64,000 nt of DNA. Origin: Calidihabitans tengchongensis (GTDB taxonomy: Bacteria; Sysuimicrobiota; Sysuimicrobiia; Sysuimicrobiales; Kaftiobacteriaceae). The notes under the pieces were generated by a model that did no database searches, was not told the DNA's origin, and worked only from the letters and a program-made list of their open reading frames with translations. The stretch is taken from positions 62,001 to 126,000 of the forward strand of contig JAVKIE010000006.1 of NCBI GenBank assembly GCA_031459615.1, written 5' to 3'. A program made the position numbers and the translations under genes. Positions 32,541 through 40,253 of the stretch are shown one piece after another (position 1 is the stretch's first letter; the number at the start of each line of letters is the position of its first letter).

Positions 32541-33818
32541 TTAGGGCGTCAGCAGGCTTGCCAGCAGCGGCAGGATCTCCACCCCCCGCCGGGCGCCCAG
32601 GGCGCCCCGGGCAGCCTCCCGCTCGGAGAAGGCGCGGGTGCCGTCGGCGCTCACCCCGCCTCCCGACACCAGCAACGGCACCGGGTCGTCCGAGTGGGCC
32701 CGCAGGCTGCAGGGCGTCGCATGGTCGGCGGTGACGGCGACGACGGTCTCGTCCCGGTTCAGGCGAGGCAGCAGGTCCCCGAAAAACGCCCGGTCGATCA
32801 GCGCGATCACGTCCCGCTTGGCCGCGCAGTCGCCATCGTGCCCGGGTTCGTCGGGCCCTTTCAGGTGCAGGTACAGCCCGCCGTGACGCGGCAGCTCCTC
32901 GGCCGCCCGGCGGGCCCACTGGCGGTAGGCCCGCTCCCGGTCTCCGGCGCTGGGAGGAACCTCCACCACGGCCATGCCCAGCAGGCGGGCGATGCCTCTC
33001 TCCACAGGCATCTCCACGAAACACCCCAGTGAGAGGCCGAAGCGCTCGGCCAGAGACGGCACCGCGGGCAGGTGGTCGCCGGCATCCCGCAGCAGGATCG
33101 CGTTGGCCGGCGGCTGGCCCCGGCGCCGCCGGCGCTCGTTGACGGGGTGGGCGTCCAGAACCTCCCGGGACTTGCGGGTGAATTCGTTCACCAGTTCCGC
33201 GGTGGTCCACGCCTCGGGGCTGTCGTCCAGGGGGCGGCACTCCTCCACCGTCGTCCCGGCCACCGCCCGGGCCACGCCCAGCCCTTCCACCCGCCCGTAG
33301 GCGGGGTCGGTGTTGGAGATCTTTGCCGACAGCCGGCCCTCCCTGGGCCGCAGGACCACGGCGCACCGGTAGGCGACCGTGGCCGCCACCTCCACCTCGG
33401 CGGGCGCCGCCGTCAGCCGGACCTCCCGGCTGACGGCCTCGGCCAGGGCCGCGGCTTCCTCCGTCTGCAGCGACCGGCCGACGCGGCGGTCCAGGATGGT
33501 CCACCCCGCGTCCACGGTGGCGAAGTTGCCGCGCAGGGCCACGTCGCCGTCGCGGAACGCCAGCCCCGCGCCCAGCGCCTCCAGCGGGCCCCGGCCGGTG
33601 TGGTAGCGCAGCGGGTCGTAGCCCAGGATGGCCATCACCGCCACATCCGACTCGGGGGCGATCCCCTCTCCCACGGTCGTCACGATCCCCTGCTGGCCCC
33701 GCGCCGCCAGGTCGTCCAGGTGGGGCGTGGGGGCCGCTTCCAGGGGCGTGCGGCCCTGCAGGTCCGCCACCGGCCGGTCGGCCAGGCCGTCCAACACCAC
33801 GTACAGCAGGCGCTTCAT
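32541..33818 (-). CDS. apgM: 2,3-bisphosphoglycerate-independent phosphoglycerate mutase, archaeal type
   Basis: The 425-residue alkaline-phosphatase-superfamily enzyme has the N-terminal metal site VVLDGLADRPV and LEAAPTPHLDDLAARG, the nucleophile region APESDVAVMAILGYDP (Ser of PESDV), and the C-terminal HLKGPDEPGHDGD and VTADHATPC metal motifs. It interconverts 3- and 2-phosphoglycerate in glycolysis. This type is typical of archaea and scattered bacteria. Its ATG overlaps the dapF stop codon as ATGA, so it is coupled to the ddl-dapF series. Confidence 0.93.
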   Translation of the reverse strand: MKRLLYVVLDGLADRPVADLQGRTPLEAAPTPHLDDLAARGQQGIVTTVGEGIAPESDVAVMAILGYDPLRYHTGRGPLEALGAGLAFRDGDVALRGNFATVDAGWTILDRRVGRSLQTEEAAALAEAVSREVRLTAAPAEVEVAATVAYRCAVVLRPREGRLSAKISNTDPAYGRVEGLGVARAVAGTTVEECRPLDDSPEAWTTAELVNEFTRKSREVLDAHPVNERRRRRGQPPANAILLRDAGDHLPAVPSLAERFGLSLGCFVEMPVERGIARLLGMAVVEVPPSAGDRERAYRQWARRAAEELPRHGGLYLHLKGPDEPGHDGDCAAKRDVIALIDRAFFGDLLPRLNRDETVVAVTADHATPCSLRAHSDDPVPLLVSGGGVSADGTRAFSEREAARGALGARRGVEILPLLASLLTP

Positions 33819-34714
33819 GGCCGCTCTCCCCGCCGCCCGCCTGCACCACCGGGCGATCCCACGCGGGCCACCAGAGAGGACGACAGGGTGCCCGTGCAGA
33901 TCTCCTCGGCCGGTCCCGTCAGGCGCAGGTCCCACTCCTCCGACACGGCCACCTGCAGGTCGCCTCCGGGCATACTCACCGTGACCTGCCGGCCGACCAC
34001 GCCCTTGCGCACCGCCGCCGCGGCCACGGCGCAGGCGCTGCTGCCCGACGCCAGGGTCTCTCCCGCCCCGCGCTCCCAGATCAGGGCCGCCACGCGGGCG
34101 GGGGAGAGCACCCGCGCCAGCTGCACGTTGGTCCGGCGGGGAAACAGCGGGTGGCGCTCCAGCCGCGGTCCCACCCGGCGCAGGTCTTCCGGCCGCAGGT
34201 CGTCGGTGAAGACCACGCAGTGGGGGTTGCCCACCGAGACCGCCGTGATCCGCAGGCGCTCCCCGTCCACCTCCACCTCCTCGTCCACCACGTCCCGGGG
34301 CCGACCCGCGGCGGGGATCATGTCGCTGCGAAACGTCGCCCGGCCCATGTCCACGGTGATGCTCTCCACCGCTCCGCCCCGCACCTCCAGACTCGCCTCC
34401 ACCACGCCGCCGGCGGTCTCGATGCGGAACCGGGTCTGCCGCGTCAGGCCGTGATCGTACAGGTAGCGGGCCAGGATGCGCAGGCCGTTGCCGCTCTTTT
34501 CCGCCTCGCTGCCGTCGGGATTGTAGATGCGCACGCCGAAGTCGGCGCGGGAAGACGGCACCAGCGCCAGAATCCCGTCCGAGCCCACCCCGCGGTGGCG
34601 GTCGCAGATCAGCCGGATCGCATCTTCGGTCAGCGGAAACGACAGGGCGCGGGGATCCACGATGATGTAGTCGTTGCCCAGGGCGTGGGACTTGACGAAC
34701 CGGTCGCGTTCCAT
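33815..34714 (-). CDS. dapF: diaminopimelate epimerase homologue with Ser/Ser active site
   Basis: The 299-residue protein has the DapF two-domain fold signatures HALGNDYIIVD, IYNPDGSEAEKSGNGLRI, SVGNPHCVVF and ERGAGETLASGSSACA. In DapF the two catalytic cysteines lie in CGNG and ACGTG; here both are serine (Ser74, codon AGC; Ser223, codon TCG). The remainder of the substrate pocket motifs is conserved, so it is a real member, but cysteine-based proton transfer cannot occur. It may be a serine variant of the epimerase, another amino-acid racemase, or a non-catalytic relative. It sits between ddl and apgM, which still suggests cell-wall precursor supply. Confidence 0.85.
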   Translation of the reverse strand: MERDRFVKSHALGNDYIIVDPRALSFPLTEDAIRLICDRHRGVGSDGILALVPSSRADFGVRIYNPDGSEAEKSGNGLRILARYLYDHGLTRQTRFRIETAGGVVEASLEVRGGAVESITVDMGRATFRSDMIPAAGRPRDVVDEEVEVDGERLRITAVSVGNPHCVVFTDDLRPEDLRRVGPRLERHPLFPRRTNVQLARVLSPARVAALIWERGAGETLASGSSACAVAAAAVRKGVVGRQVTVSMPGGDLQVAVSEEWDLRLTGPAEEICTGTLSSSLVARVGSPGGAGGRRGERP

Positions 34715-34737
34715 CGCTCCGCAGGGTGTTTCGGTGG

Positions 34738-34761
34738 GCGCCGCAGCGCCCCCTGCGGCGC
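34738..34761. terminator. hairpin between ddl and dapF
   Basis: A perfect 9-bp stem GCGCCGCAG / CTGCGGCGC encloses a 6-nt loop in the 93-bp gap between ddl and dapF. It lacks a T-run and may be an attenuator or processing site within the operon. Confidence 0.35.
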
Positions 34762-34807
34762 GGCCCGACGGACGGCTGCCCGCCCGGCCACCCCGCTGCG
34801 CCGGTCC

Positions 34808-35905
34808 TCAGGCCGGTTCCCGGCCCCGGGGTCCGGACCTCCGGGCCCGCCGGAGGGCGCAGCGGATGATGCGGTCCACCAGGGAAGGGAACGCGATCCC
34901 GGCGGCCCGGGCGGCATCGGGCAGCAGGCTGGTGGGCGTGAGGCCGGGGATGGTGTTGACCTCCAGCACCACCGCGTCCTCCCCGCGGGCGATCATGTCC
35001 ACCCGCGACATCCCCTCGCACCCCAGCGCCTGATGGGCCCGCACCGCCGCCTCCTGCGCCCGGCGGGCCACCGCCTCGGGGACGCGGGCCGGGATGACGT
35101 GGTCGCTGCCGCCCGGCGCGTACTTGGCGCGGTAGGTATAGAACTCGTCGTGGGGGACGATCTCGATCACCGGCAGCGGCACCGGCCGCCCCGTCTCCGG
35201 GTCGTCGAGAATGCCCACGGTGATCTCGGTGCCCGCCACGTACTCTTCGATCAGAACCACCGGACCGTAGCCGAAGGCCAGGTCCACCGCGCGGTCGAGA
35301 TCCGCCGGGCGGCGGACCAGGGAGACGCCGATGGTGCTGCCCTGGGCGTTGGGCTTGACCACGCAGGGATAGCCCAGGCTGTCGCCCACCAGGCGGCGGA
35401 CGCGGGCGCGGTCGCGCCAGTCGTCCTCCCGAACGCTCAGGTACCGGGGGACAGGGATGCCCTGGCGCTCGAACAGCTGGCGGCTGCGCCACTTGTCCAT
35501 CCCCAGGGCGCTGGCCAGCACCCCGGAGCCGGTATACGGGATCCCCAGCAGTTCCAGCAGGCCCTGTACCGTGCCGTCCTCGCCGTAGGGGCCGTGCAGG
35601 GCGATGAATGCCACATCCACCCGGCGGGACAGCAGGGCGCGCTCGATTCCGGGGTCGGGGGCCCGGGGACTGAGGTCGGGGATCCGGGATCCCGCATCCG
35701 GCGTCGGGGCGTCCGCGCCCGGCTCCCGCGTCCCCGCGTTCCCGTCCCCCCGGACCACCCACCGCCCCGACGCCGTGATCTCCACCGGCACGACGTCGTA
35801 GCGCGCGGGGTCCAGGGCCCGGATGACCTCCCGCCCGGTTGCCAGGGACACTTCCCGCTCCGCCGACGGCCCGCCCATCAGGACTGCCACCGTCAGGCGG
35901 CTCAC
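34808..35905 (-). CDS. ddl: D-alanine-D-alanine ligase with a repeat-derived insertion
   Basis: The 365-residue ATP-grasp ligase has MGGPSAEREVSLATG at its N-terminus, IALHGPYGEDGTVQGLLELLGIPYTGSG, VVKPNAQGSTIGV and the metal-binding EVNTIPGLTPTSLLP. It makes the D-Ala-D-Ala dipeptide of peptidoglycan. Residues about 53-86 (starting RGDGNAGTREPG) are Pro/Asp/Arg-rich and absent from typical enzymes; the DNA there (35648-35749) resembles a GATC-rich intergenic repeat. The insertion falls in the surface linker before SRRVDVAF, so activity need not be lost. The GTG start overlaps the GntR stop by 4 nt, after GGGAGGG. Confidence 0.93.
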   Translation of the reverse strand: MSRLTVAVLMGGPSAEREVSLATGREVIRALDPARYDVVPVEITASGRWVVRGDGNAGTREPGADAPTPDAGSRIPDLSPRAPDPGIERALLSRRVDVAFIALHGPYGEDGTVQGLLELLGIPYTGSGVLASALGMDKWRSRQLFERQGIPVPRYLSVREDDWRDRARVRRLVGDSLGYPCVVKPNAQGSTIGVSLVRRPADLDRAVDLAFGYGPVVLIEEYVAGTEITVGILDDPETGRPVPLPVIEIVPHDEFYTYRAKYAPGGSDHVIPARVPEAVARRAQEAAVRAHQALGCEGMSRVDMIARGEDAVVLEVNTIPGLTPTSLLPDAARAAGIAFPSLVDRIIRCALRRARRSGPRGREPA

Positions 35906-36876
35906 GACCGTCCCTCCCTTCCCCGCCGCGGCCGCCAGGCCCGGATGCGCTCTTCCAGCAGGGCCAGGGCGCCGTCTCCAAGCACGCTGCCGAACGGGAT
36001 CACGCGGGCGCGGGGCGGCAGGCGTCCCGCCAGCCTCTCCAGCACTTTGGGCGACGCCACCACCACGTCGGCTCCCCGCAGGGCGCGATCCAGGCGGTCC
36101 GGGTGCTGCAGGGTCGCCGTCCGCAACCGCAGGGAGCGGATGCCCACGGCGCGGATGGAGCGCTCCTTGCTGCGCACGCCCTCCTCGGTGGCGCAGACCA
36201 GGGCGACGGTGGACCGCTGCGGGAGGGACGCCACCGCCTCCAGGGCGGAGATCTCCGGCATCGCCAGCAGCCCCACCACCTCGTGGCGGGGCAGAAGCCG
36301 GCGGACCTCTTCCGCGTGGAACATGGTGGTGGCCACGAGGTCCACCGACCCCGCCGCTCCCGGAAGGTCGGCGAGGAGCAGCAGCGCCAGGGGCCGGCGC
36401 AGCCGCTCTGCCAGCTGGCGGCCGAAGTAGGCCAGGTCGGTGGGATTGCACTCCACAAAGGCCACCCGCGGGCGGAGGGGGCGGCGGCGCAGCGCCGCCC
36501 GTTCGGCCACCAGGGTGTGCAGGGCCGCCTCGTCCACCCCCCGGGCGGCCGCCTCGTCCAGCAGCCGGTCCACCAGAGGGGCCAGCGAGGCGGCGTCGGG
36601 GACGGCCCCGGTGGTGACGAACGTGCCGCGCCCCGGGGTGGTCAGCAGGTAGCCGGCCCGCTCCAGGGCGGCGTAGACCTTGGCGACGGTGTTGCGGTTG
36701 ACCCGCAGGAATCCCGCCAGGGCGCGCACCGGAGGCAGCCTCTGGCCGGCCTGAAGCCGGCCCGAGCGGATCTGGGCCACCAGCTGCTCGGCCAGCTGCG
36801 CGGCGATGGGCAGCGGGCCGCTCCGGTGCACCCGCAGGACCGGAGGCTCACTTGTCCTATCTACGGTAGGACACAC
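35902..36876 (-). CDS. GntR family transcriptional regulator with uncharacterised effector domain
   Basis: The 324-residue protein begins with a GntR winged helix (PIAAQLAEQLVAQIRSGRLQAGQRLPPVRALAGFLRVNRNTVAKVYAALERAGYLLTTP split over residues 22-79). The C-terminal half is alpha/beta with segments VAFVECNPTDLAYFGRQLAERL and VGLLAMPEISALEAVASLPQ, resembling a periplasmic-binding or transcriptional sensor fold rather than an aminotransferase. The ligand is unknown. The GTG start is 8-9 nt after a -10 box and inside a 7-7-7 inverted repeat, implying autoregulation and a leaderless mRNA. It leads into ddl with a 4-nt overlap. Confidence 0.82.
   Translation of the reverse strand: MCPTVDRTSEPPVLRVHRSGPLPIAAQLAEQLVAQIRSGRLQAGQRLPPVRALAGFLRVNRNTVAKVYAALERAGYLLTTPGRGTFVTTGAVPDAASLAPLVDRLLDEAAARGVDEAALHTLVAERAALRRRPLRPRVAFVECNPTDLAYFGRQLAERLRRPLALLLLADLPGAAGSVDLVATTMFHAEEVRRLLPRHEVVGLLAMPEISALEAVASLPQRSTVALVCATEEGVRSKERSIRAVGIRSLRLRTATLQHPDRLDRALRGADVVVASPKVLERLAGRLPPRARVIPFGSVLGDGALALLEERIRAWRPRRGREGRS
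36853..36873. promoter_or_regulatory. GntR operator, TGTCCTA-N7-TAGGACA
   Basis: Perfect 7-bp arms separated by 7 bp overlap the first codons of the GntR gene, 12 bp downstream of its -10 box. This is the expected location and form for an autoregulatory GntR operator. Confidence 0.65.
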
Positions 36877-36884
36877 TGTGACAA

Positions 36885-36913
36885 ATTCTATGCCCGCAGA
36901 CCGGGGCGGTCAA
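36885..36913 (-). promoter_or_regulatory. promoter of the GntR-ddl-dapF-apgM operon
   Basis: TTGACC (36913-36908) and TAGAAT (36890-36885) are separated by 17 nt. Transcription would begin at about 36877-36878, one or two bases before GTG 36876. On the other strand, TATAGA at 36947-36952 with a weak TGGACG -35 serves the HAD gene. Confidence 0.8.
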
Positions 36914-36961
36914 GGCATCCCGGTGGACGCGGCGGGCGGAAGGGGCTATAGATGAAGAGGC

Positions 36962-37687
36962 GTGATTCGCGGGGTGATCTTCGACCTGGGCGGAACCCTG
37001 GCGGTCGGCGACCCTCTGCCCGCGGAGGAGCTGGACCGGGCCAATGCCGCCGCGCTGCGGGCATGGCTCGTTGAGCAGGGCTACGATGTCCCTCCCACCT
37101 TCATCGACGCCGTGGTCGCCGAGCGCCAGGCCGCCTTCGCCTCCCGCCAGGGGACCCGCGAGGTCACCGCCGCGCAGGCGCTGGCGAGCGCGCTGCGCCG
37201 CTACGGGCTGCCGGACGACCCCGACACCCTGGCCCGGGCGGAGGCGGCGTTCTTCGAGCCCGAGCTGGCGAGGATGACCCCGGTGCCCGGCGCCGTGGAA
37301 GTCCTGGAGGCCCTGCGCCGCCGCGGGCTGCGTCTGGGCTTGCTGTCCAACGCCTCCTCCCACCTGTTCGTGGTGGAGTGCTGCCGTCGGCTGGGGCTGG
37401 CCCCGTACCTGGACCCCATCGTCTCCTCCGCCCAGGTGGGGTGGGCCAAACCCGATCCGCGGCCGTTCGAGGTGATCCTCTCCGCCTGGGCTCTGGCGGC
37501 GTCGGAGGTGGTGATGGTGGGCGACACCCTCCAGGCGGACGTGGCCGGCGCCCGGGCGGTGGGGATGCGCGCCATCTGGCTGCGGCCCGGCCCGCCTCCC
37601 CCCGAGCCCGCCGATCCCCCTCCCGACGGCATGGCCGGCGACCTGCGGGAGGTGATCGCCCTGGTCGAGGCCTGGTCCAGGCGTTGA
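36962..37687 (+). CDS. HAD superfamily hydrolase
   Basis: The 241-residue protein has HAD motif I IFDLGGTLA, where the second Asp is replaced by Gly (DxGGT form, as in many phosphatases with DLGGT), motif II LLSNASS, motif III lysine in GWAKPDPRPF and motif IV VMVGDTLQADVAGA. It is probably a small phosphoester hydrolase of the phosphoglycolate phosphatase/REG-2 type; the substrate is unknown. GTG 36962 follows a TATAGA by 9 nt, so the mRNA is likely leaderless. It is divergent from the GntR gene and convergent with the ACT gene. Confidence 0.85.
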   Translation: MIRGVIFDLGGTLAVGDPLPAEELDRANAAALRAWLVEQGYDVPPTFIDAVVAERQAAFASRQGTREVTAAQALASALRRYGLPDDPDTLARAEAAFFEPELARMTPVPGAVEVLEALRRRGLRLGLLSNASSHLFVVECCRRLGLAPYLDPIVSSAQVGWAKPDPRPFEVILSAWALAASEVVMVGDTLQADVAGARAVGMRAIWLRPGPPPPEPADPPPDGMAGDLREVIALVEAWSRR

Positions 37688-37696
37688 GGCGTCCCC

Positions 37697-38092
37697 TCAG
37701 GACCGCGGCGCGTGCTGAAGCGCCCGGGCCAGGATCTCCAGGCAGCGGTCCGCGTCCTGTTCGGGCACGACCAGGTAGTCGCGGTGAAAGGCCGGCAGGG
37801 GCACGGCGGCAATCCCCTCCCGGGCCGCCGCCTCCGCCAGCCGCCGCACGAGGGCGGGGTCGCCGCCGCCCTCCAGCGCGATCAGGCGCAGCCCGCGCTC
37901 CACGCGGGCCGAGGCGAACCGCGGAGCCAGGCGGGCCCACGCGTCCTCCTGCAGCGTCGCCACAACGTCGCCGCCTTCCCGGGCGGTGACACACGGGCCG
38001 GGCACGCCGGCCAGGGCGCGCTGGAGGCTGGGCTGGAGGAACGCCGCCACCCGCACCCGCACGAACCGCTGGGGAAGCACGGCCAGTCGCAT
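37697..38092 (-). CDS. ACT (CASTOR-type) domain protein
   Basis: The 131-residue protein resembles small paired-ACT proteins with the segments LQEDAWARLAPRF, ERGLRLIALEGG and AGIAAVPLPAFHRDYLVVPE (from GIAAV onward in this copy). These bind amino acids in eukaryotic CASTOR homologues; bacterial members are mostly uncharacterised. Its ATG overlaps the stop of the trans-sulfuration gene (TGATG), so it may sense or modulate sulfur amino-acid metabolism. That link is inferred from coupling only. Confidence 0.72.
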   Translation of the reverse strand: MRLAVLPQRFVRVRVAAFLQPSLQRALAGVPGPCVTAREGGDVVATLQEDAWARLAPRFASARVERGLRLIALEGGGDPALVRRLAEAAAREGIAAVPLPAFHRDYLVVPEQDADRCLEILARALQHAPRS

Positions 38093-39267
38093 CAGATCCG
38101 CCGCAGCGCCTGGGAGAAGTCCTCCAGCAGGTCGGAGGGATCCTCGATGCCCACGCTGACCCGGATCAGCCCCGGCGCGATGCCGGCGGCCTCCCGCACG
38201 CGGGCGGGCATGTGGACGCTGCTGATGCTGGCCGGGTGCGACACCAGGGTGCTCACCCCGCCCAGGCTGGTGGCGCGGGTGCATACCCGCAGCGCGTCGA
38301 AGACGCGCACGCTCGCCTCGTATCCGCCCGCCACCTCGAAGCTCAGCATGCCGCCGAACCCGCGCATCTGCCGGCGGGCCACGGCGTGGCCGGGGTGGTC
38401 CGGCAGGCCCGGGTAGTAGACGCGCGCCACCGCCGGGTGGGCCGCCAGGAACTCGGCCAGCTGCTGGGCGGTCTGATTCTGGCGTTCCACCCGCAGCGCC
38501 AGGGTGGCCAGACCCCGGATGACCAGCCAGGACCCGAAGGGGTCGGGGGTGGCCCCCAGCAGGCGTACCCACCGCTTGGCGCGGGCGATGAACTCCCGGC
38601 TGGCCACGATGACGCCGGCGGTGACGTCGTGGTGCCCGCCCAGGTACTTGGTGGCGCTGTGCACCACCACGTCCACCCCCAGGGCCAGGGGCGTCTGATT
38701 GTACGGGGTGGCCCACGTATTGTCGGCCACCGTCAGCGCCCCGCGCTCCCGGCCCAGGGCCGCCACGGCGGCGATGTCGGTGATGCCCAGCATGGGGTTG
38801 GAGGGGGTCTCGATGAAGAGCAGGCGGGTGGTCGGGCGCAGGGCGCGCTCGTAGGCCTCCGTCGTGGGCTCGGCGATCAGCGTGGTCTGGATGCCGAAGG
38901 AGGGCAGGACGTCGCTGAACAGCTGGTAGGACGCCTGGTAGATGGCCGTCGGCGCCACCGCGTGGTCGCCGGGCCGGAGGGCGGCCAGGAGGGTGGCGGC
39001 GATCGCCCCCATCCCCGACGCCGCAGCCAGGGCGTCCTCTCCGCCTTCCAGCAGCGCCACCTTCTCCTCCAGGGCGCGGGTGGTCGGGTTGCCCCACCGG
39101 GTGTACACATAGCCCGGGGGGATCTCCTGGCCCAGCCGCGCCCCCTCGGCCGCCGTCTCGTAGGAGAAGGTCGCCGTCTGGTAGATGGGCGGCGCCACCG
39201 CCCGGTGGGTGTCGGGAATGGCCCCGCCGTGGATGGCGCGGGTGGTGAAGCCCCACTGGGTCCTCAT
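38092..39267 (-). CDS. trans-sulfuration family PLP enzyme (cystathionine gamma-lyase/synthase or methionine gamma-lyase type)
   Basis: The 391-residue enzyme has the fold-type I Cys/Met metabolism motifs YTRWGNPTTRALEEKVALLEG, SGMGAIAATLLA, TPSNPMLGITDIA, VADNTWATPYNQ and the Schiff-base lysine in VVHSATKYLGGHHD, then SLGGVSTLVSHPA. It cleaves or forms C-S bonds in homocysteine, cystathionine or methionine; the members cannot be told apart by eye. GGGAGG precedes ATG 39267. It is divergent from endonuclease IV across 119 bp in which no clear promoter was seen. Confidence 0.88.
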   Translation of the reverse strand: MRTQWGFTTRAIHGGAIPDTHRAVAPPIYQTATFSYETAAEGARLGQEIPPGYVYTRWGNPTTRALEEKVALLEGGEDALAAASGMGAIAATLLAALRPGDHAVAPTAIYQASYQLFSDVLPSFGIQTTLIAEPTTEAYERALRPTTRLLFIETPSNPMLGITDIAAVAALGRERGALTVADNTWATPYNQTPLALGVDVVVHSATKYLGGHHDVTAGVIVASREFIARAKRWVRLLGATPDPFGSWLVIRGLATLALRVERQNQTAQQLAEFLAAHPAVARVYYPGLPDHPGHAVARRQMRGFGGMLSFEVAGGYEASVRVFDALRVCTRATSLGGVSTLVSHPASISSVHMPARVREAAGIAPGLIRVSVGIEDPSDLLEDFSQALRRI

Positions 39268-39386
39268 GCCGGCCTCCCTGTGCCGCAGGTGGTATGGAAG
39301 GGTGATTCGCACCCCGCGGCGGGAACTCTTGCCGCGCCCGGCGGGCCAGGGGGACACCGCGGCGACCGCGAATCCCACCCCCCTGC

Positions 39387-40247
39387 GTGAGGTTCGGCGC
39401 CCACGTCAGCATCCGGGGCGCGCTCCACCTGGCGGTGGACCGCGCCGTGGCCATCGGCTGCGAGTGCCTGCAGATCTTCACGGGCAGCCCGCGCCAGTGG
39501 CGGGAGGTGACCTATCCCGAGCGGGACCTGGACCTGTTCGTGGCCAAGCGGCGCCGGGCGGGGCTGGATCCCCTGGTGGCCCACGCCGCCTACCTGATCA
39601 ACCTGGCCTCCGACGACCCGGAGGTCTACCGGCGGTCCACCGCCAGCCTGATCGCGTCGCTGCGCCTGATGGACCGCCTGGAGGGGCAGGCGGTGGTCAC
39701 CCACCTGGGCAGCCGGGGGATCCGTCCGTGGGCGCAGGCGCGGGTGCGGGTGGTGGCGGCGATCGCGGCGGCGCTGGACGCCACCGGGAGCGCGCGGGTG
39801 CTGCTGGAGCACAGCGCCGGCGCCGGCGGCCAGGTGGGCGCGACGTTCGAGGAGCTGGCGGAGATCCTGGAGGCCCTGGGTCACCACCCGCGGGTGGGCG
39901 TGTGCCTGGACACCTGCCACCTGTTCGCCGCCGGGTGGGACCTGCGCACCCCGGACGGCGTGCGCGCCACCATGCGGGCGTTCGACCGCACGGTGGGGCT
40001 GCGCCACCTGCACCTGCTGCACCTCAACGACTCCCGCGGGGCTCTGGGATCGCACCTGGACCGCCACGAGAACATCGGGCAGGGCCGCATCGGCCGGCAG
40101 GGGTTTGCGGCGTTGATCGCCCACCCGCGCCTGCAGCGGCTGGCCGGCGTCATCGAGACGCCGGGGTTCGACCGCCAGGGGCCGGACCGCCGCAACCTGC
40201 GGGTGCTCAAGGCGCTCCGGCAGGCAGCCCGCGCGCGCCGGCGCTGA
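39387..40247 (+). CDS. nfo: endonuclease IV (AP endonuclease)
   Basis: The 286-residue TIM-barrel enzyme has the zinc-binding motifs of Nfo: AHAAYLINLAS, LEHSAGAGGQVG, VGVCLDTCHLFAAGWD, HLNDSRGALGSHLDRHENIGQG and VIETPG. It cleaves DNA 5' to abasic sites in base excision repair. The start is GTG 39387. It is single-gene transcribed and convergent with the second BMP transporter operon, 6 bp away. Confidence 0.94.
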   Translation: MRFGAHVSIRGALHLAVDRAVAIGCECLQIFTGSPRQWREVTYPERDLDLFVAKRRRAGLDPLVAHAAYLINLASDDPEVYRRSTASLIASLRLMDRLEGQAVVTHLGSRGIRPWAQARVRVVAAIAAALDATGSARVLLEHSAGAGGQVGATFEELAEILEALGHHPRVGVCLDTCHLFAAGWDLRTPDGVRATMRAFDRTVGLRHLHLLHLNDSRGALGSHLDRHENIGQGRIGRQGFAALIAHPRLQRLAGVIETPGFDRQGPDRRNLRVLKALRQAARARRR

Positions 40248-40253
40248 GCCGCC

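Noticed and set aside
32541..35981. A single 1146-codon frame that would fuse apgM to upstream sequence, and similar giant frames at 1479-3542, 45305-46801 and 59015-63118.
   Set aside because: Each contains one real gene plus read-through of an upstream gene in the wrong frame. Conserved starts with stop-start overlaps place the true N-termini internally.
36962..37687. Reading the HAD protein as inactive because motif I has one Asp only visible as DLGGT.
   Set aside because: Many active HAD phosphatases of this subgroup have DxGGT in motif I, and motifs II-IV are intact.
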